From the NCBI GenBank assembly GCA_963082875.1, contig OY720097.1, positions 6,704,501 through 6,768,500 of the forward strand: a DNA stretch of 64,000 bases, given 5' to 3'. A program made the position numbers and the translations under genes. This DNA is from Corella eumyota. Lineage: Eukaryota; Chordata; Ascidiacea; Phlebobranchia; Corellidae. Shown one piece after another: positions 24,389 to 38,400 of the stretch. The first letter of the stretch is position 1. Each line of letters begins with the position of its first letter. The notes beneath the pieces are model-generated. The model searched no databases. It was not told the origin of the DNA and saw nothing but the letters and a program-made list of their open reading frames with translations.

Positions 24389-25164
24389 TTTCTAAATAAT
24401 TAAATTACAACGTTGCACTTAAAGAATATATAAACAAATATATGATTTTCAGAAAATGCGGTATTTTCTACTCAGGCGTTTTAATATACATTTCGGTTAT
24501 TGACAAACAGTAGCCTATGATGACGTAATACTAAAATCAACCGAGTGTATGGCATGGCATTCCCTGTGGGAATAGAATAAATATGATGTGCCAATTGAGT
24601 GCATGTTAGATTAGATAAGAAAGTTTTGACAATGGAAAACTATTAGTTGGCGTTAAGTGGCTTAAGTGTAAAATGTCAAACGAGTACTGTTTAGTTTAAA
24701 ATCAATATTTAGTGAAAATTGCATCCAAGTTATAAAAATGCAATCTTAAATTAAGATCAAAAACAGTCTAACTCATTTGCATATTTAGGCTGCCTTAATC
24801 TAAGCCTTGAAGATAATGCTTAGTCTAAAGTTTCAATGTGTATTGTTGCCACTTTAAAGGTCAAACTTAAGTTAAATGGAAGGGCAATGTATGACAGTGT
24901 TGATGGGTTTATGATGTGATTACTCACACTTCAAAACAGTTCAATTAACTTTCTCTGCCTAATTTGTTGTTTAAATTTTGTTGGTACGATTAGGATTGAT
25001 TGTCAAAGCAAAGTTGCAATTAAATTGCTAAAAAATGCAGATAATAATTTGTGTGCTATTTTTAATTTAAGCAATGGTCGGATTACTTACATTCATTTAC
25101 CTTTATTTTAGTTTGGAATGAAATTTAGTCAACACAATTAATTTAAAGAAAAACCAATATTACC
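24389..25164. other. Spacer between methyltransferase-like gene and rapsyn
   Basis: Both genes run the same way. The spacer holds the upstream gene's likely AATAAA (24576-24581) and should hold the rapsyn promoter. No coding or repeat signal is seen. Confidence 0.5.
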
Positions 25165-27204
25165 ATGGGACAGGCAAGTTCTAATTCTGCAGCATTTTTT
25201 AGTTTTAGCAAAGATGATGCAATTCCATTGGACGATGACCTATCTAAAAAGCTTGGGTTACTATTGAAAACTCTAGCTGAAAAAGATATTGAAATACAGG
25301 CTTTGGACGAATGGTCACGAGCTACCAATAAAAAATTTCGATCGTCCCTAGAACAGTGGGTTGCTTTAAACTGGGCAATACGTTGCCTAGAACGGCTTGG
25401 AAGACATCGTCTGATGCTGGCTTTTATAAATAGACAAATTGAACTAGCACACGAAATAAACGAAAATGGTGTTTCGATTTGTAATGATGAAGGTGACGCT
25501 CTTGGTAATAGCAAAATCATCACAGCAGATTCATATCTTAACTTATCAAGGTTTGTGGTTCTTAACTACTTAACCAATTTATATTTTTATAAGTAACAAT
25601 TTATGATATAAAAATATGATATACAATGTTATAAAGATAAAAAAAAGGTAAAATCTGTCATGCATAAAAAGCAAAAGCAAGCATTTTTTGGCATCTTAAG
25701 GTTTAAAGCGTTCGTTTAGGATTTAGGCTCTCTGAAAAAACGTTATCGCCCATTTAATGGCTTTGAATCTATTTTGTGTTGCAGAGTATACTACTTGCTT
25801 TCAAATTACAACAAGTGTTTAGAATATATTGACAAATGTCGTTTATATTTGTCAAAAGCAAGACAAGGAATAAAAGAATCAAGTTTGATTAGTGGATATG
25901 CTTTTCTTTTTGAGGGAAAGTCAAAACTATGTTTAGGTCTATTTCAAGAAGCACTAAATCGTTTAGAAAAGTCTATGGGCATAGCACACAGTCAAGCAAA
26001 CACTTCGTTGGAATGTTTAGTTTGCTGTGCAATGGGCGAACTTTACTTATCAATAAAAGATTACGAAAAGGTAAACTAATTAAAAAGTATTCTAATTTGT
26101 GTAATTTTTGATAGATTTGAATTTCTAATAGTTCACAATTTTAGGCAATTTTTTTTCCCATGAAAGCGTCGGAGATAGTTTCTAATAGTGACCAAACTTT
26201 TCATCGAAGGCAAGTTGCTTTAATTCAAGTTTCACTGGCAGAAGCTTACCGGAAAGTTGGAAAGCTGGATGAAGCAATGGAACTAAGCGAGGTAAAAATT
26301 TCTCGAAAAAAACAATAAATAAGTTGTTATAACCGAAAACATGAGTTGTTGTTTAATTAAAAATAAAGGATTAATATATTTATTGTTTGCAAGGACGCGA
26401 TGAATAGCGCTTTACAGGAGCATGACAAATTAACACAGGCATATTGCATGCTCTGTTTCGCTGACGTACATCGGGTCAGAAAAGATTCGGATCGAGCTTT
26501 GCCAAGATATGAGGCTGCTTCGGCACTAATGAACGAGATTGGAGATAAATATGGCCAGTCACTGGTTGCTACTGGCAAGGCTAAAGCTTACTTGCGATCA
26601 AAGGATTTTCACAAGGTTGAATAGTGTTTTTTACTACGACAGCGTTTTAAAACCACATGTTTACTGCCTTAGAAAATGCTAAAAATCATTTTTACCAGAT
26701 TTATTTTCGCAGGCACTCACCCACTACGCGACTGGCTTGCAACTAGCAGAATCCATTGGTCATAAGGTAACTGATAAGTTGTTCTAATAAAAATTTACCT
26801 TAAAGTTGTCACGTATCAATTTTAATCAATATTGTGACCCCAAGATGGCGTGTCTGCGCATAAATGGAGAGCTTGCTGTTTTGTATCAGCGAATGACCAA
26901 TCAAGAGCAAGCAAAGTCGTGCACGGTTCGTTATCACCAGTTATTAGAGGACATGCAGTTGTTTTGTGGCGTATGTGTTCAACCAATCGGCGAAAAACAA
27001 GAACAATTGGAAGCTCTGCCTTGCTCACACTTTTTCCATTTAAGGTATTTTGACTTTTTGTGATTCAATTTTTAATTACTTTGTTTTAAGTCAAAATATT
27101 AACTTGTCGACTAATTTTTTAGATGTTTAGCTGATCAGTGCTTGACAGACACGAATGCTTGTCCTTTATGTCGCAAGCAGACAATGAAAACCGAAATTTT
27201 GTAG
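25165..27204 (+). CDS. RAPSN: Rapsyn (43-kDa acetylcholine-receptor-associated protein)
   Basis: Exons 25165-25550, 25785-26070, 26145-26291, 26394-26615, 26713-26766, 26845-27044 and 27123-27204 join in phase to 458 residues (human about 412). The protein starts MGQ, the myristoylation start of rapsyn. Helical TPR repeats follow (for example ALNRLEKSMGIAHSQ, VSLAEAYRKVGKLDEAMELS, ALTHYATGLQLAESIGH). The C-terminus is a RING-H2: CGVCVQPIGEK, LPCSHFFHLRC, ACPLCRKQTMK. Vertebrate rapsyn clusters nicotinic receptors under the muscle membrane, and its RING has ligase activity; the same role is inferred here. A polar stretch of about 25 residues at the end of the first exon has no counterpart I recall. 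The acceptor at 26845 has a weak pyrimidine tract. Confidence 0.93.
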
Positions 27205-28002
27205 TCACACCGCTACCTTTCTTTGATTTATTTTTTGGAATTTCTTACCGCTGAGAGCTGTACACGCGTTCTGTTTGTTGTGACATGAGCTTTGAAAAAG
27301 GGCGGATAATTAAGTTTTAATTAATAACAATTTTACTTGAACATCTTATTTTAAGCTATAATGATGGCTAATATTATAATTTTTTTTAAATTTGAAAAAA
27401 GGCTTTATTATATATTTGTACTACTTATATATAAGTTACTAATAATGGTTAGGTTACATTGAGTTTAGTGTGCTTTACGTAGTTTGGCGTCTACGAAACT
27501 TTGATTTATGGATTGTGGTTATTAAAACTGACGTCATCAAATAAATATCGTCTTTATTCTGACGTCTGTCACAGCCAGCTGCATCAAGTGTTTATTATTG
27601 CTCACCTAATTTAATTTTAAATGCCAACAAGGCTAATTTTTTATACGTTGGGCTACATAGGATTTGAATTCACATTTTGCTTTACAACTAAAGAACGAAT
27701 CAAAAATACCATAAGTTTATTTGAGCCCAGTAATTCTTACTTGTCAACAACATTTCATATAAATAGCTATAGCTACCCATTAAAACTGGCTATATATGTT
27801 GAAACGGTAAGTAGGTGCAAAAAACTTGTAAAAACAAAACACAGTGAAGCTTTAACATGACACTACAACAACCGAATAAAAGTACAAAAACAAAAGTAGA
27901 ACGACTTCTTTGCCGACAAAGGTTGTAACTTCGGAAATAGAAGGGGACTCTTGTCTTTTAGTTTGTTATAATGCCTTCTTTTTAGATGAAGAATAATTTT
28001 TT
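27205..28002. other. Tail-to-tail spacer between rapsyn and SYT7
   Basis: Holds the 3' UTRs of two convergent genes. A plus-strand AATAAA is at 27875-27880. The open frame at 27621-27860 has no splice or family support. Nothing else is recognised. Confidence 0.5.
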
Positions 28003-31000
28003 TCATACTTTCAGAACGTGCCATTGTGCGACTGGTTTACGAGCATTGGTTAGCATGTCTTTCCAGTGCTGCTTTTCTAAACTGGAGCTCTTGTGACCAA
28101 GATATATCTAAAATTACAGAGTTAGTTAAAAGGCCTAAATAAATGGATGAAGTAGTGTTATTACTAACAGGGTTGTGGTTTTAATTAATTATACAACAAA
28201 GTATAGCTTTTTTAACCTATAAAACATATTGTTAACGTCTTGTAATTTTCTTCAATTTTAATGTATTATTTTTGGTATTTTAAATATGAAAAATTACGCG
28301 GTGAACTTTGATTTTCCCTAAAATGTTAAAAATTTTGTTCTATTTTAAATCTAAATATTGAACTTTTCATGCCGTCTTAAATCAAATCAAGAATAAATTA
28401 TTTATAATATAAAACATAATTAAACAAAAACTTTCTGATGAGATATAATTGAAGCATTACATTTAAACATTCGAAATCAATAAAACTCGTAAAAAGTTGT
28501 TTTAAGGGACATTAAGATGCATTTTAACAAGCAACCTTTAATTTTTGCAAATGTGCACGACTAAATTACCACAGACTTATTTATATTTTTTATTACCTTT
28601 CCTATGGTGTCGTTGCGTCCAATTACGTCACGATCCATGACCGTTATTTCAAGCTGTATATCGCGTAGTTGTTCCATGGGAGTGTTAAACGTAAACTCCT
28701 CGTTAAATTTTGGGTTCAGTTCGTTACGAATAAAAGCTGTTTTCTTTTTTTCCACTCGTTTTCCCCGGTATAAAACCCAGATTTTAACATAGGGATCTAA
28801 AGGTGAAGATTAAAGTTGGTTGTTTAAATTCAAATTAAAAATAGTTAAATTGTGAACAAAAAAAACTTTCACTAAAAATTTATGTTATTGATTTTAAATT
28901 GTTTTACATTCCCAAAATATTAATTTATTTTTCTCCTAAATAAGTCACATATCCAAACTAAATTTAAAAAAACGTTGTTTTCATTTTTTTATATTACCTG
29001 ACGTGCCATTCAAGTCCATTGGTTTTAAATTTCGAGCTTGAATAATTTCTACATCTAATATTCCTTCTATAGGTTGATAACACAAGGAAATAAGAAGCTC
29101 GCCTCGCTTGTTCTAATGTAATGTAAGAATTTAATTGAAGTAATTTTACTTGCTACGTACATACGACTAGGGTTAACAAAAAAGCTAAAATTTAACAAAC
29201 TAATAAGAGAATCGCTGTAAAAAGTTTATTTAATTGATCCAAGAAAATTTTATTCAATTTTCTAAATCAAAACAAATAATTCAAAATAAAAGGTTTTTTA
29301 TACCTAAAATTAAATAAACTTATCAATATTTTTACACAATTTTTAAACAAATATTTTTGCAAAAATTAAAATGGAATTATGTTAGATTAAAGTGCAAAAT
29401 CAAACGTAAGCTAAATGGGATTATATTTTATTGATTATGTTTTAATAAGAAGGCACCAATGATAAAATGCTTTTGATTACATTGTGACTAAAAATCGATT
29501 TACATGTGACTATCACTTAAGGTTAAAGAAATTATTTTTTTTATATTTTAAACGTTTAAATTTTTACGGAGCAAAAGTTTTGGATATTTTAAATAAAGTT
29601 ACTAAATAATTGTGGTTGTTGTTTTATAATTATATACAAATGCTAAGCGTGGCTTATGATGTTTTACCATTATTAGTTTTTTAGACTTCACTACCTAAAC
29701 ATATAGAGTAACCCCGACTAGTCTCGAGTTGCCTGACAGTTTCAAATGTTATAGATTATCAATGCTTGATAATTAAGCTGCTGATTAAGTAATGGCCGAG
29801 CATGAGTTCATACAGGTAAAAGCGCCTTATCCAAAAGTGCTATAGCATAATATCAGTGGGGATCGAACCCAGGACCCCATGTAGTTGATATTTATATAAA
29901 TAAAAAAAAATGCTATTTTAACATCACTGATATTCAAACAAGTAGCATTTAAAAGAAGGATAACCACCTTTATTAACCCATTACCAATAAAATCATTAAA
30001 TTTCATCTTACCGATCCTTTGCATTCTGCAAGATTAAAGTTGTGAACAATTTCTTCGGTTAGTGAGATTGTATGTAGTGGAACGAAAACGTCGCCTATCG
30101 GATCGTTTCTCGAGAATCGATCGTAATCAAAAACTTGCAGATACAAAACGCGTTGTTGAATTTTCTCGTAATTTAAACCTGTGAAAAAAGTTTCATATTT
30201 ATTGTATGTCAATGTCCTTATTCACAACAGACCTTTTTACATCATAAAAAGGGGCATAGTTTTCGATTATTTTTTAAATCATGACTTCTTGTATAGACCA
30301 TCAAACCTTATGTCTATATTAAGAAAACGTTGTTTTAAGGATACAAAGTTTCAAGTGGGGTATATCAATTCTAAACGTATCGCGCCGTTGGTCGACCAGT
30401 GAAATAATTTATGACATTTCTCACAAATGTTAATCCGTCATTTACGTAAATTGTAACCTCATGTGTGTTAGTCATGAATATTGGGTCAGCTATTAAAACA
30501 CAACCTTTTGCTCAATAATCCCAACTGTAAGCGAGTAAATCCGAATTACTTTTACATAACAACTCAGGGTACATAATTTACCATCGGCTTAAGTATGTGC
30601 TGACATGCTTATTCAATGCCAAATAGTGTTTAAAAGCCCAATACTTAAACAACAAGGGAGCTGTGCAATAATTTCAATAAGTTGTACGTGTTTGTTTTTA
30701 TTGTTGTGCGTTTCAGTTAAGGTTAAATTTTTGATATTACCTCGTAATACGCCTATTCAACACTCAAGTATTATTTATTACAAATGTCTGGCAGAAACAA
30801 CAACCTCTGATCTTTAAAAACGTAACCAACACACAGTGTAAAGTTAAATGGTCGTGTCAACAATGGTTAAGGTCACATAATACCTTCAAATGATAACACT
30901 TCATTCCAAACTGGATTGAGGGTTTTACGTCGGATTTTTGACTCCAACTTTCGCTTTCTATCGGGCAGTAGACAACACTTCACAAAGGGATCACTCGTTC

Positions 31001-34000
31001 CTGATAGATCCATTGCTGGCAGATCTCTTGCCTGGTTATATAAACAAGATTTGTTAATTTTTACTTTATATAAGAATCCATATTAATAAAAAAACGTCGT
31101 TTTTAACATATGTTTGTTATACACATCAATTATTCAGAAAGACAAAACAAAGCTAATTTAATTCTCTGATATATCTTTGGCACTATACGATATTTTTATC
31201 CAAGTAAATATATTTTATTATTTATTAGTTTTATCAACATGCCTACCTTTAGAATTTTAACTGCTAAAATATTGTCGGAGAAATTAAACTTCGTTGTGAA
31301 CTGAAGAGTTCCTAAATATTTTGTCTCGGTTTCCTCGCTGTTCTGTAACAAAATCAAATTATTTCTTATTTCTGCTTCAAAAAAACTCGAAGTTCTTCGA
31401 TTGCCGTTTTTCATTTTCGAAGTGTGAGCCATTTTTAATTAACAATTTTTATCTTTAATTAAAAATCAAATATGTATGTTTCCATCACACTTTTAAACGA
31501 ACTATAATGTCTGTAATACAGTAATCCTTAAAATCTAGTTGAAAATCAAGAGCTTTGTCCAACATACAAACAGACAAAGCCTTTAAGCCTAAATAAAGCT
31601 TTACAAATACATGCATCCGAAAAGTGGCCTAATGCAAATAGAATGGTCACGGGACAGTAATTGATTATAACTCACATCGAAACTCAATTCAAATGGCAGC
31701 TTGAAACCCTCGGGGATATAGGACGACGAAGAAAATCGACTTCGGGCCGGCTCATCTGACGTGGAGGGACGAGCAACACCCATACTTGTTTGTGGTGGTG
31801 GCTGTACTCGATTTACCGAAAGTATTCCGACCGGCGGTTTGTCGTATCTGGAAATTTAATGCAATGTAAGTTAACCCACCAAATATAAGTCATTGATCAT
31901 ACTAATATAGAAGTTCGTTGGTTGATTGACGTATTTGATGTTTAACAAGCAAATACAGTTTTGTGTCAGACCATTTAAACCGTTCCAAAAATATTTTTGG
32001 AGTGATTTTTAAGTTTGCGACCTTTTGGTACAGCTATTTTTATTTTAAATTAATAATTTGACCTAGGAATAGAATAACAGGTTGTTTTTGGTCTTTTTGT
32101 TAAATCAAGAATTAATTTGTAAATTCTATTCTCTGTTTGTCAATTTGAGAATAGATCTTTTGATAAGAAGGATCAATACTTTTCCAAATCAATAACAATA
32201 ACCTTACAAAACAAAATTTCCAAAAGCGTTTCAACATAACATCAATTTAGGTTAAGTCTTCTATGTTAAAAGATAGCCATTCAATACTTACAGGTTATCA
32301 TTCTGTGGTGATTTAGAGTCTTTGTCTACATAATGTGTTGCGTCGGATTCGGAAAACCAGTTACCAAAGGTCTTCCACAGCAAACCTTTCTGTTGACGAC
32401 TAGTTAAGTTTCCGTTTGTGCTGGAGCGAAGGGCAGTCGGTCTGTCATTTACTTTAATTTTTTCTTCTTCGTCGTCCTAAAAAAATCAAAAAGCTTTATT
32501 GTTTTTTTAAATTTTATTATCCAAATTAGGCTCATCAGGCAGAAACTTTGGCGATTAGTATATTTAAGTCAATTCAAAGTTTTTTCGATATCTATTATTC
32601 TAATGGCGTTACCTAGTAGTTTACACACGTTTCATTACATTAAACTTTAACCCAAAGTACCCTTATCACAAAACTTCCTACATTGTTGGGTTATAGGCCA
32701 AGTACAAGCAGATATTTTAATCCTAAACTTTCAGGCTAGAGAATGTAAGTTTTTAAATCCCCCAATAAAATGTTTAACGTGTTTTGATCAATTTAATTAT
32801 ACTCCATATGTTTTAATGCGAAATTACCTTGTTTAAACTGAACGATTTTCCCAGCTGCCAAAGATACATTTTTATACAATTGTTACTGCTTAGACATTCA
32901 TACAAATTAACACCTTACAAATTAAAGTTAAAAAAAATATACGCTTTTATGTAAGGCAAGATCACCAGTTAACCTAATGTTATCCTACCAAAAACAAAAG
33001 CATTAGTCTGCTTATATAAGTCTTGTGAAAAATATGACAACCATTATTTTAAAGTAAAATTAGTTCTTTGCATGGATAATTGCATTTATTGATTAGTTTC
33101 ACTTTTTTTATTAAACCGTAATGCAACGTAGTATAAACCTGAAAATTTTATCGCCTTTTGCAATTAAAAATTTAAATAAAAGCTGTGAGGCTAGTTCTGA
33201 ATATAAACCTGTCGAAATGTCAAAACCAGTAAAAATAATGATTTTGCATAACACTGAATACGATTCCCTTTTGAACTTGTTTGTTTAGTAAATTGCCAAT
33301 TAAACATATATCAACAGCTTCAATATTTTTAATAAAAGAACGTCTGTTTTATTAATATTTTGACACCTAGTTTTATTAAAATAAAATTAGAAATTACTGC
33401 CGCATATTACAATCTTTGTTCGTTATTTAAAAACAATATTTGCCTAATCAACGTTAAATAATTACTTAAAAAACATTTTTTTTAAAATCTAAAATAGCCT
33501 GGAACGTTAGAAATGTTATAACATAATTGATTGCGAATACTAAGAAATTGTAGCTCTATCTGCATTTCTTTTGGCATGGTAGTTTCTTTATTATCTATCT
33601 TTACATGCCTATTGTTTCTCACGCTGAGCAAAAACAATACATTCTAAATCTCAACCTAATTTTAAAGCCTTAACAATAACCCAGCGTTGACCCATACTAA
33701 ATGCTGAGTGATTCATACGATACGAAATGTATTTATAAGCCAAAACTGATGTTTTATCATAGATATTATCAAATGTACCAAAAGAAACGCGAAAAAAATT
33801 TGCAGGCTATCTAACTCAATTTTTAATTGGCTGTGAGCAAGAATTGAATTTCTAATTTCATTTCGCATAAATAATAGATGCAAAACGCGTTTGTACCAAT
33901 TATTAATTCGCATTTTCGATGTTTGTCAACTATTTTTGTATATTTAAACTTGCTTTAGAAAAACTTGCGAATGCTTTAAATTATTTCATAAAATTACTTT

Positions 34001-35481
34001 ACACCTATACCTTTATATCACTTTAAGAAACAAAGTAGTTTTATGCCACCAACTTATTAATACTAAAAAAGATTTAATTTATTAAATATTAAAAGTCAAT
34101 TTTTTGTTTTTATATATTTGATTTGTTTTTATATGTTTTTATATATTTGATTTATTTTGCAATAAATTAACATTTTTTTTGCAATAATTAAGCTATAACG
34201 TGGGGTCGTTATTATTTTTTAGTTAGAAACAGATCTTTAAAATTAAAACACTTATTTTATTGATTTGTTGTTCAGCATTGAAGCTTGGACATTTTTTTTG
34301 TAATGCTCGCAATAAAACCCAATTAAAATCTTCTTATAAGGAAATTAAGGTTTTACGTCAATCTTAAACCGAACATTTGGTAAAAAACTAGATATATGTC
34401 GTTACTTTTAAATCAATCTTAATCTTTAGCATAAATTTCCTTTTATATGTATAAACACCTGCTATAGGAAAAAAACAGCGCGATTTTTAATGATGATAAA
34501 TAGTCTATTGTTTTTCTGATAAATTTTAACCTAATATTTTTTAAATATTTATAACGAATTTGTCGTCAACGATTCTTTATTATTTAACATTTTCAACTGA
34601 ATATTATTTTGACACGAATAAAAATAAAATCATATTTTTATTTAAAAATTTTGTTTTTAAATGACCCCTACCTAGTTCAAAGTGTCTAACTGAGTTTACG
34701 ACTCACTTAAATTATTTAATCTATTTTTGCTTATTGTTCAATTGGCTTTTATAATAGCCACATACGGTTTTATACCTTTTTTTGACAACCCGTTCTAGCG
34801 TCATATATTACAACAAAAATTCGAAAATAATTAAAACTCTCTGTTGCCTTATAGCGGTAACCAAAATATATTGTATGATCCATTAAAAAATTAAAAAATA
34901 ATAAACATAGACGAATAATACCACAACGTTAATTAGAAGCATATTTAAAAAAATGGGGCCAATTGAAAATGTGTGTTGATTTTTAATTTAAACAAAATTA
35001 AGAAAAGGCAAAGGCAAAGTTTAATAATAACCTACATATTTTTTGTTAGATTTATTACAAACGCCTGAATAAAAATACTTTTAAAATATATTTTGAAGCA
35101 TTTGCTTACCTCATTTGATCCAGTAAAACAATATAAACAAAAACAAGCCAACGCCAAAGAAATCATACTAAGAGATATTAATATTGTAGTAGGGTGCAGG
35201 GCTGCTGATTCTTGGTTTTCTAAAACAAAAAATTTAAAATTTAGTTATGTTTTAATCTACACAAGTTTACAGAGCATGTATCTAGTAACAACTTATATCT
35301 TAACCAAAAAAAGAGAATTTTTAGTCTTGTTTACTTTGTTTTACGTTTACTTTGGTACTTTCTAGTAACTAGATTTAAGTTATAGTTAACAGAGGTTTAT
35401 ATTTAGCTTACCTTTGTCTATCACACTTTTATCTATTAAGTCTTCGACTGCACGTCTATATATCCTTTGTAACGGAGGCAT
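28003..35481 (-). CDS. SYT7: Synaptotagmin 7
   Basis: Exons in transcript order: 35481-35412, 35219-35110, 32476-32292, 31847-31676, 31342-31247, 31031-30884, 30178-30012, 29112-28998, 28796-28597, 28107-28003. All phases agree, giving 455 residues (human main form about 403). A short N-terminus precedes one membrane helix ending ALACFCLYC, whose cysteines suit palmitoylation. A polar linker follows, then C2A and C2B. Ca-binding loops look intact: [10 protein letters not shown] and [14 protein letters not shown] in C2A, MDLNGTSDPY and [14 protein letters not shown] in C2B. C2B ends [17 protein letters not shown], close to vertebrate SYT7. SYT7 is a high-affinity Ca sensor for slow or asynchronous vesicle and lysosome exocytosis. 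The 2.6-kb intron 32477-35109 could hold alternative linker exons, as in vertebrates, but none was identified. Confidence 0.92.
29700..29880 (-). mobile_element. tRNA-derived SINE, 5'-truncated, intronic
   Basis: The minus strand reads CATGGGGTCCTGGGTTCGAT (B-box-like), then TATGCTATAGC, AAGGCGC and CCATTACTTAATCAGCAGC, which is the body of the main SINE family. The A-box half is missing. It lies in the SYT7 intron between the end of C2A and the start of C2B, sense to the gene. Confidence 0.72.
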
Positions 35482-38400
35482 TGCTTTAAAAAACTTACTT
35501 TCCTAACCTTAAAGAACGCCTTTAAACAATATCACTTTAATTTGTAACAAGGCTACTTACAAGGGTTCTAACAGAATAAACATTGTTAAAGAGAGAACTA
35601 CACAATCATTTTACGACTTCTACAAACGACTACGTGAGGTTTTACAGTGGCTTCAGAAGCACAAAATATTTGCGTAAATGGTTTATAGGCTTTAGTTTGA
35701 TTTTTCAAAGTTATTCTAAATTAAAAATAAGACAACTTAGGACAAAATTTTACGAAAGTCAGGTAAGCTGATATAATTTTGGTATATTTCTTTTTGTTTA
35801 AGCATTTACCTGTACACATAAATGGCTTATCCACGCTGTTGCAAACTAAAAAAAACTGACAATACACAATAACATTTATAACCAACTAACTGACATTAAT
35901 CTTTGCCACATTGATTTAAATAGACGACAAAATAATGTGTGAATCACAGTTTTAAAATAACACGTCCAATTGTTTAACGTGATATGACAGTTAAACTTAG
36001 CACAATGGAATACGCCACGGTCCATTGAACTTGTATGTAAATATGATTAGATTATAAGCCTTTTTTAGATTTCTTAATCTAATTAGACTGCGGAAACTCC
36101 AAAAAATATATATCGGTATAAGTATTTTTCAACAATCCCATATCTTTGTTCTTATATTTGGGTAGACAAAAAGGTAAACATTAGCATTAACTTTACCAAA
36201 TAACTTACTTTAGCTTATCCTAAGAACCTTTTCCTGTATTTGTATGTTCACAGGTAAATATAATTAATTAAAGGTGAAACGTATCAACCAGTGTTACTAT
36301 ATAACATTTTTTTAAACTATTAGTTATTAAAATCTATCTTAGAAATTTTGAACTAACCTCATAAATTTTAAATTCGGAAATCGCTGACCTAACTACGTGT
36401 TATTTAGTCTAATAAACCGGAATTGTATTAGTAATTGTTTAAATAAATAATGCATGGTGTAGGTAAAGGTTGTCGAAGACATAATTGCGCCTATGCTAAA
36501 AAACACCGCCCCAAACTAAGACTTGGTATTTACTTTCCTAACCAATGTGCGTAAGAATTCTTTGTTATACCTTACCGCCCGCTGATTCAATAAATCGTAA
36601 ACTAGGCTTATAGCTACAGTTCAATATACAATTAAACCGGTATTTGTCATCTACAAATAAAATGGGTCTTTATTAAATTTTAAATGCACCGTAGTAAGTA
36701 AGACTTGTACAGATACAAGAGAGTTGTCAGCAAAACAAAAGTAACTCGAAAAATACATTACTTCAAAAACACCAAAAGTGGTATAAATAGACTACATTTG
36801 AATATCAATACCATTATTAATTCTACGGTCTAATATTAATCTATTACCTAAATCTGTTTTTCGTATAGCTAATGCTATTTAAATGCAGCTTATTATCTAT
36901 TTTTTATTTTTAAGTAAATCATGGTGTTTCAACTGTAGATCATTGCCTATATCTTTGGTTTTATAAAGTCACACTTAGTTGAATGTCAAGTTTAAAAAAC
37001 ACATTGTAAATGGCAGTTAGTGCACTGCCAGCCTTTTTATAAATAAATTTTTAATATAATCCAAATATATACAAAGTTATTGAAAAACTATCTAAGCTAT
37101 TCTACTAACTCGCTGTGATGGTTATTGCTAATTAACTGATCAGTGTGCACGGTAAAAATGACAATTAATCGTAGTCCATAGAGACCAAAAACCAGGGATA
37201 ATTTCACCGTTGTGGACATTTTAATAATTGATGACGACCGGACATATAGATGAAATGACCAGAATTGATTTTTTTCTTAAAATAAAATATTGCATGAAGC
37301 GATTTAATTAATCTGCATATTAGAATAATAAAAAAACCTTACTGTTGTTATGGTAAGACAACTGGCTGTTATTTTATTTCAAACAATGGTCGACGCCGAT
37401 TTAAAATCGACCAACCTATTGAATTTTCAATTTAAAAAGCGCGTTTGCTAATTTAAAACTACAAATATTTATGTCCTTATTCGTGCTATTCTTACTATTA
37501 TCCTATGACGAAAAATCAATATTCTATCATACCCCATTATGGCTTTAATGTGTATCTGAGATAAGACGAAATTTTCTCTTTCAAGATAGTAAATAAAACA
37601 CAAGATGTATTATCTCAATATAGAGTTTTAAAATAGCGATTTTTATATTATTATAACTCGTAAAACAAAATTGCCTTTAAAATTTTTTTCCTATAATATG
37701 ATGTTGTCTTATAAGCCTAAATCATTACAAATAATTGTCAAACCTAACTTTATAATTATCAAGTCACTGTATATTAACTAAAAAATCCCAATACCCATTT
37801 TAAACACACCCTTACCAATTAGATCTTGAAAGGTTCGACTTAAGAGAGTTACACTTGACTTCTTTTCTATTATGGTTGGGTTTTTTGGTGACCTGACTTC
37901 ACGCTATTTTTAAATCTTACCATTTTTCTTTCAATTTGACATACAATCAAACCCCACGAAAATTTAAATATATTTTTTTTCTATTAATTATAAATAAAAT
38001 TTTGAACTAAAAATTAATATGATTTCTGGCCATATTTGAGTAACATTATTTATTTTTTACTTAAACAACCAATACTGCATAACAAAATAGGTAAAGAGCA
38101 CCACATTTAAATGCGCTAGCCTTTACAGTTCGAGCCATCTATAATTAAATTAGAGGCCATACATAAGGAAAAAACATTATAAAATATATATGCGTTTTAC
38201 CTATATAATTACAAAAATAAATAAACAAAAATACCTATTTTAAATGGTATCAGGAATTCTATAGAATAAATTCTATTTTTATTAGCATAAAACTCCTATA
38301 ATTACTACAACCTCTATACTACCCTAAAAACACGGTATTTTTATAAGTTATTATATTTTTAATATGTTTTTATGACAAAAGTAATTTATTTTATTTCAAA

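Noticed and set aside
27621-27860. 79-aa open frame between rapsyn and SYT7
   Set aside because: No splice context, no family similarity, and it lies in the convergent 3' UTR region.
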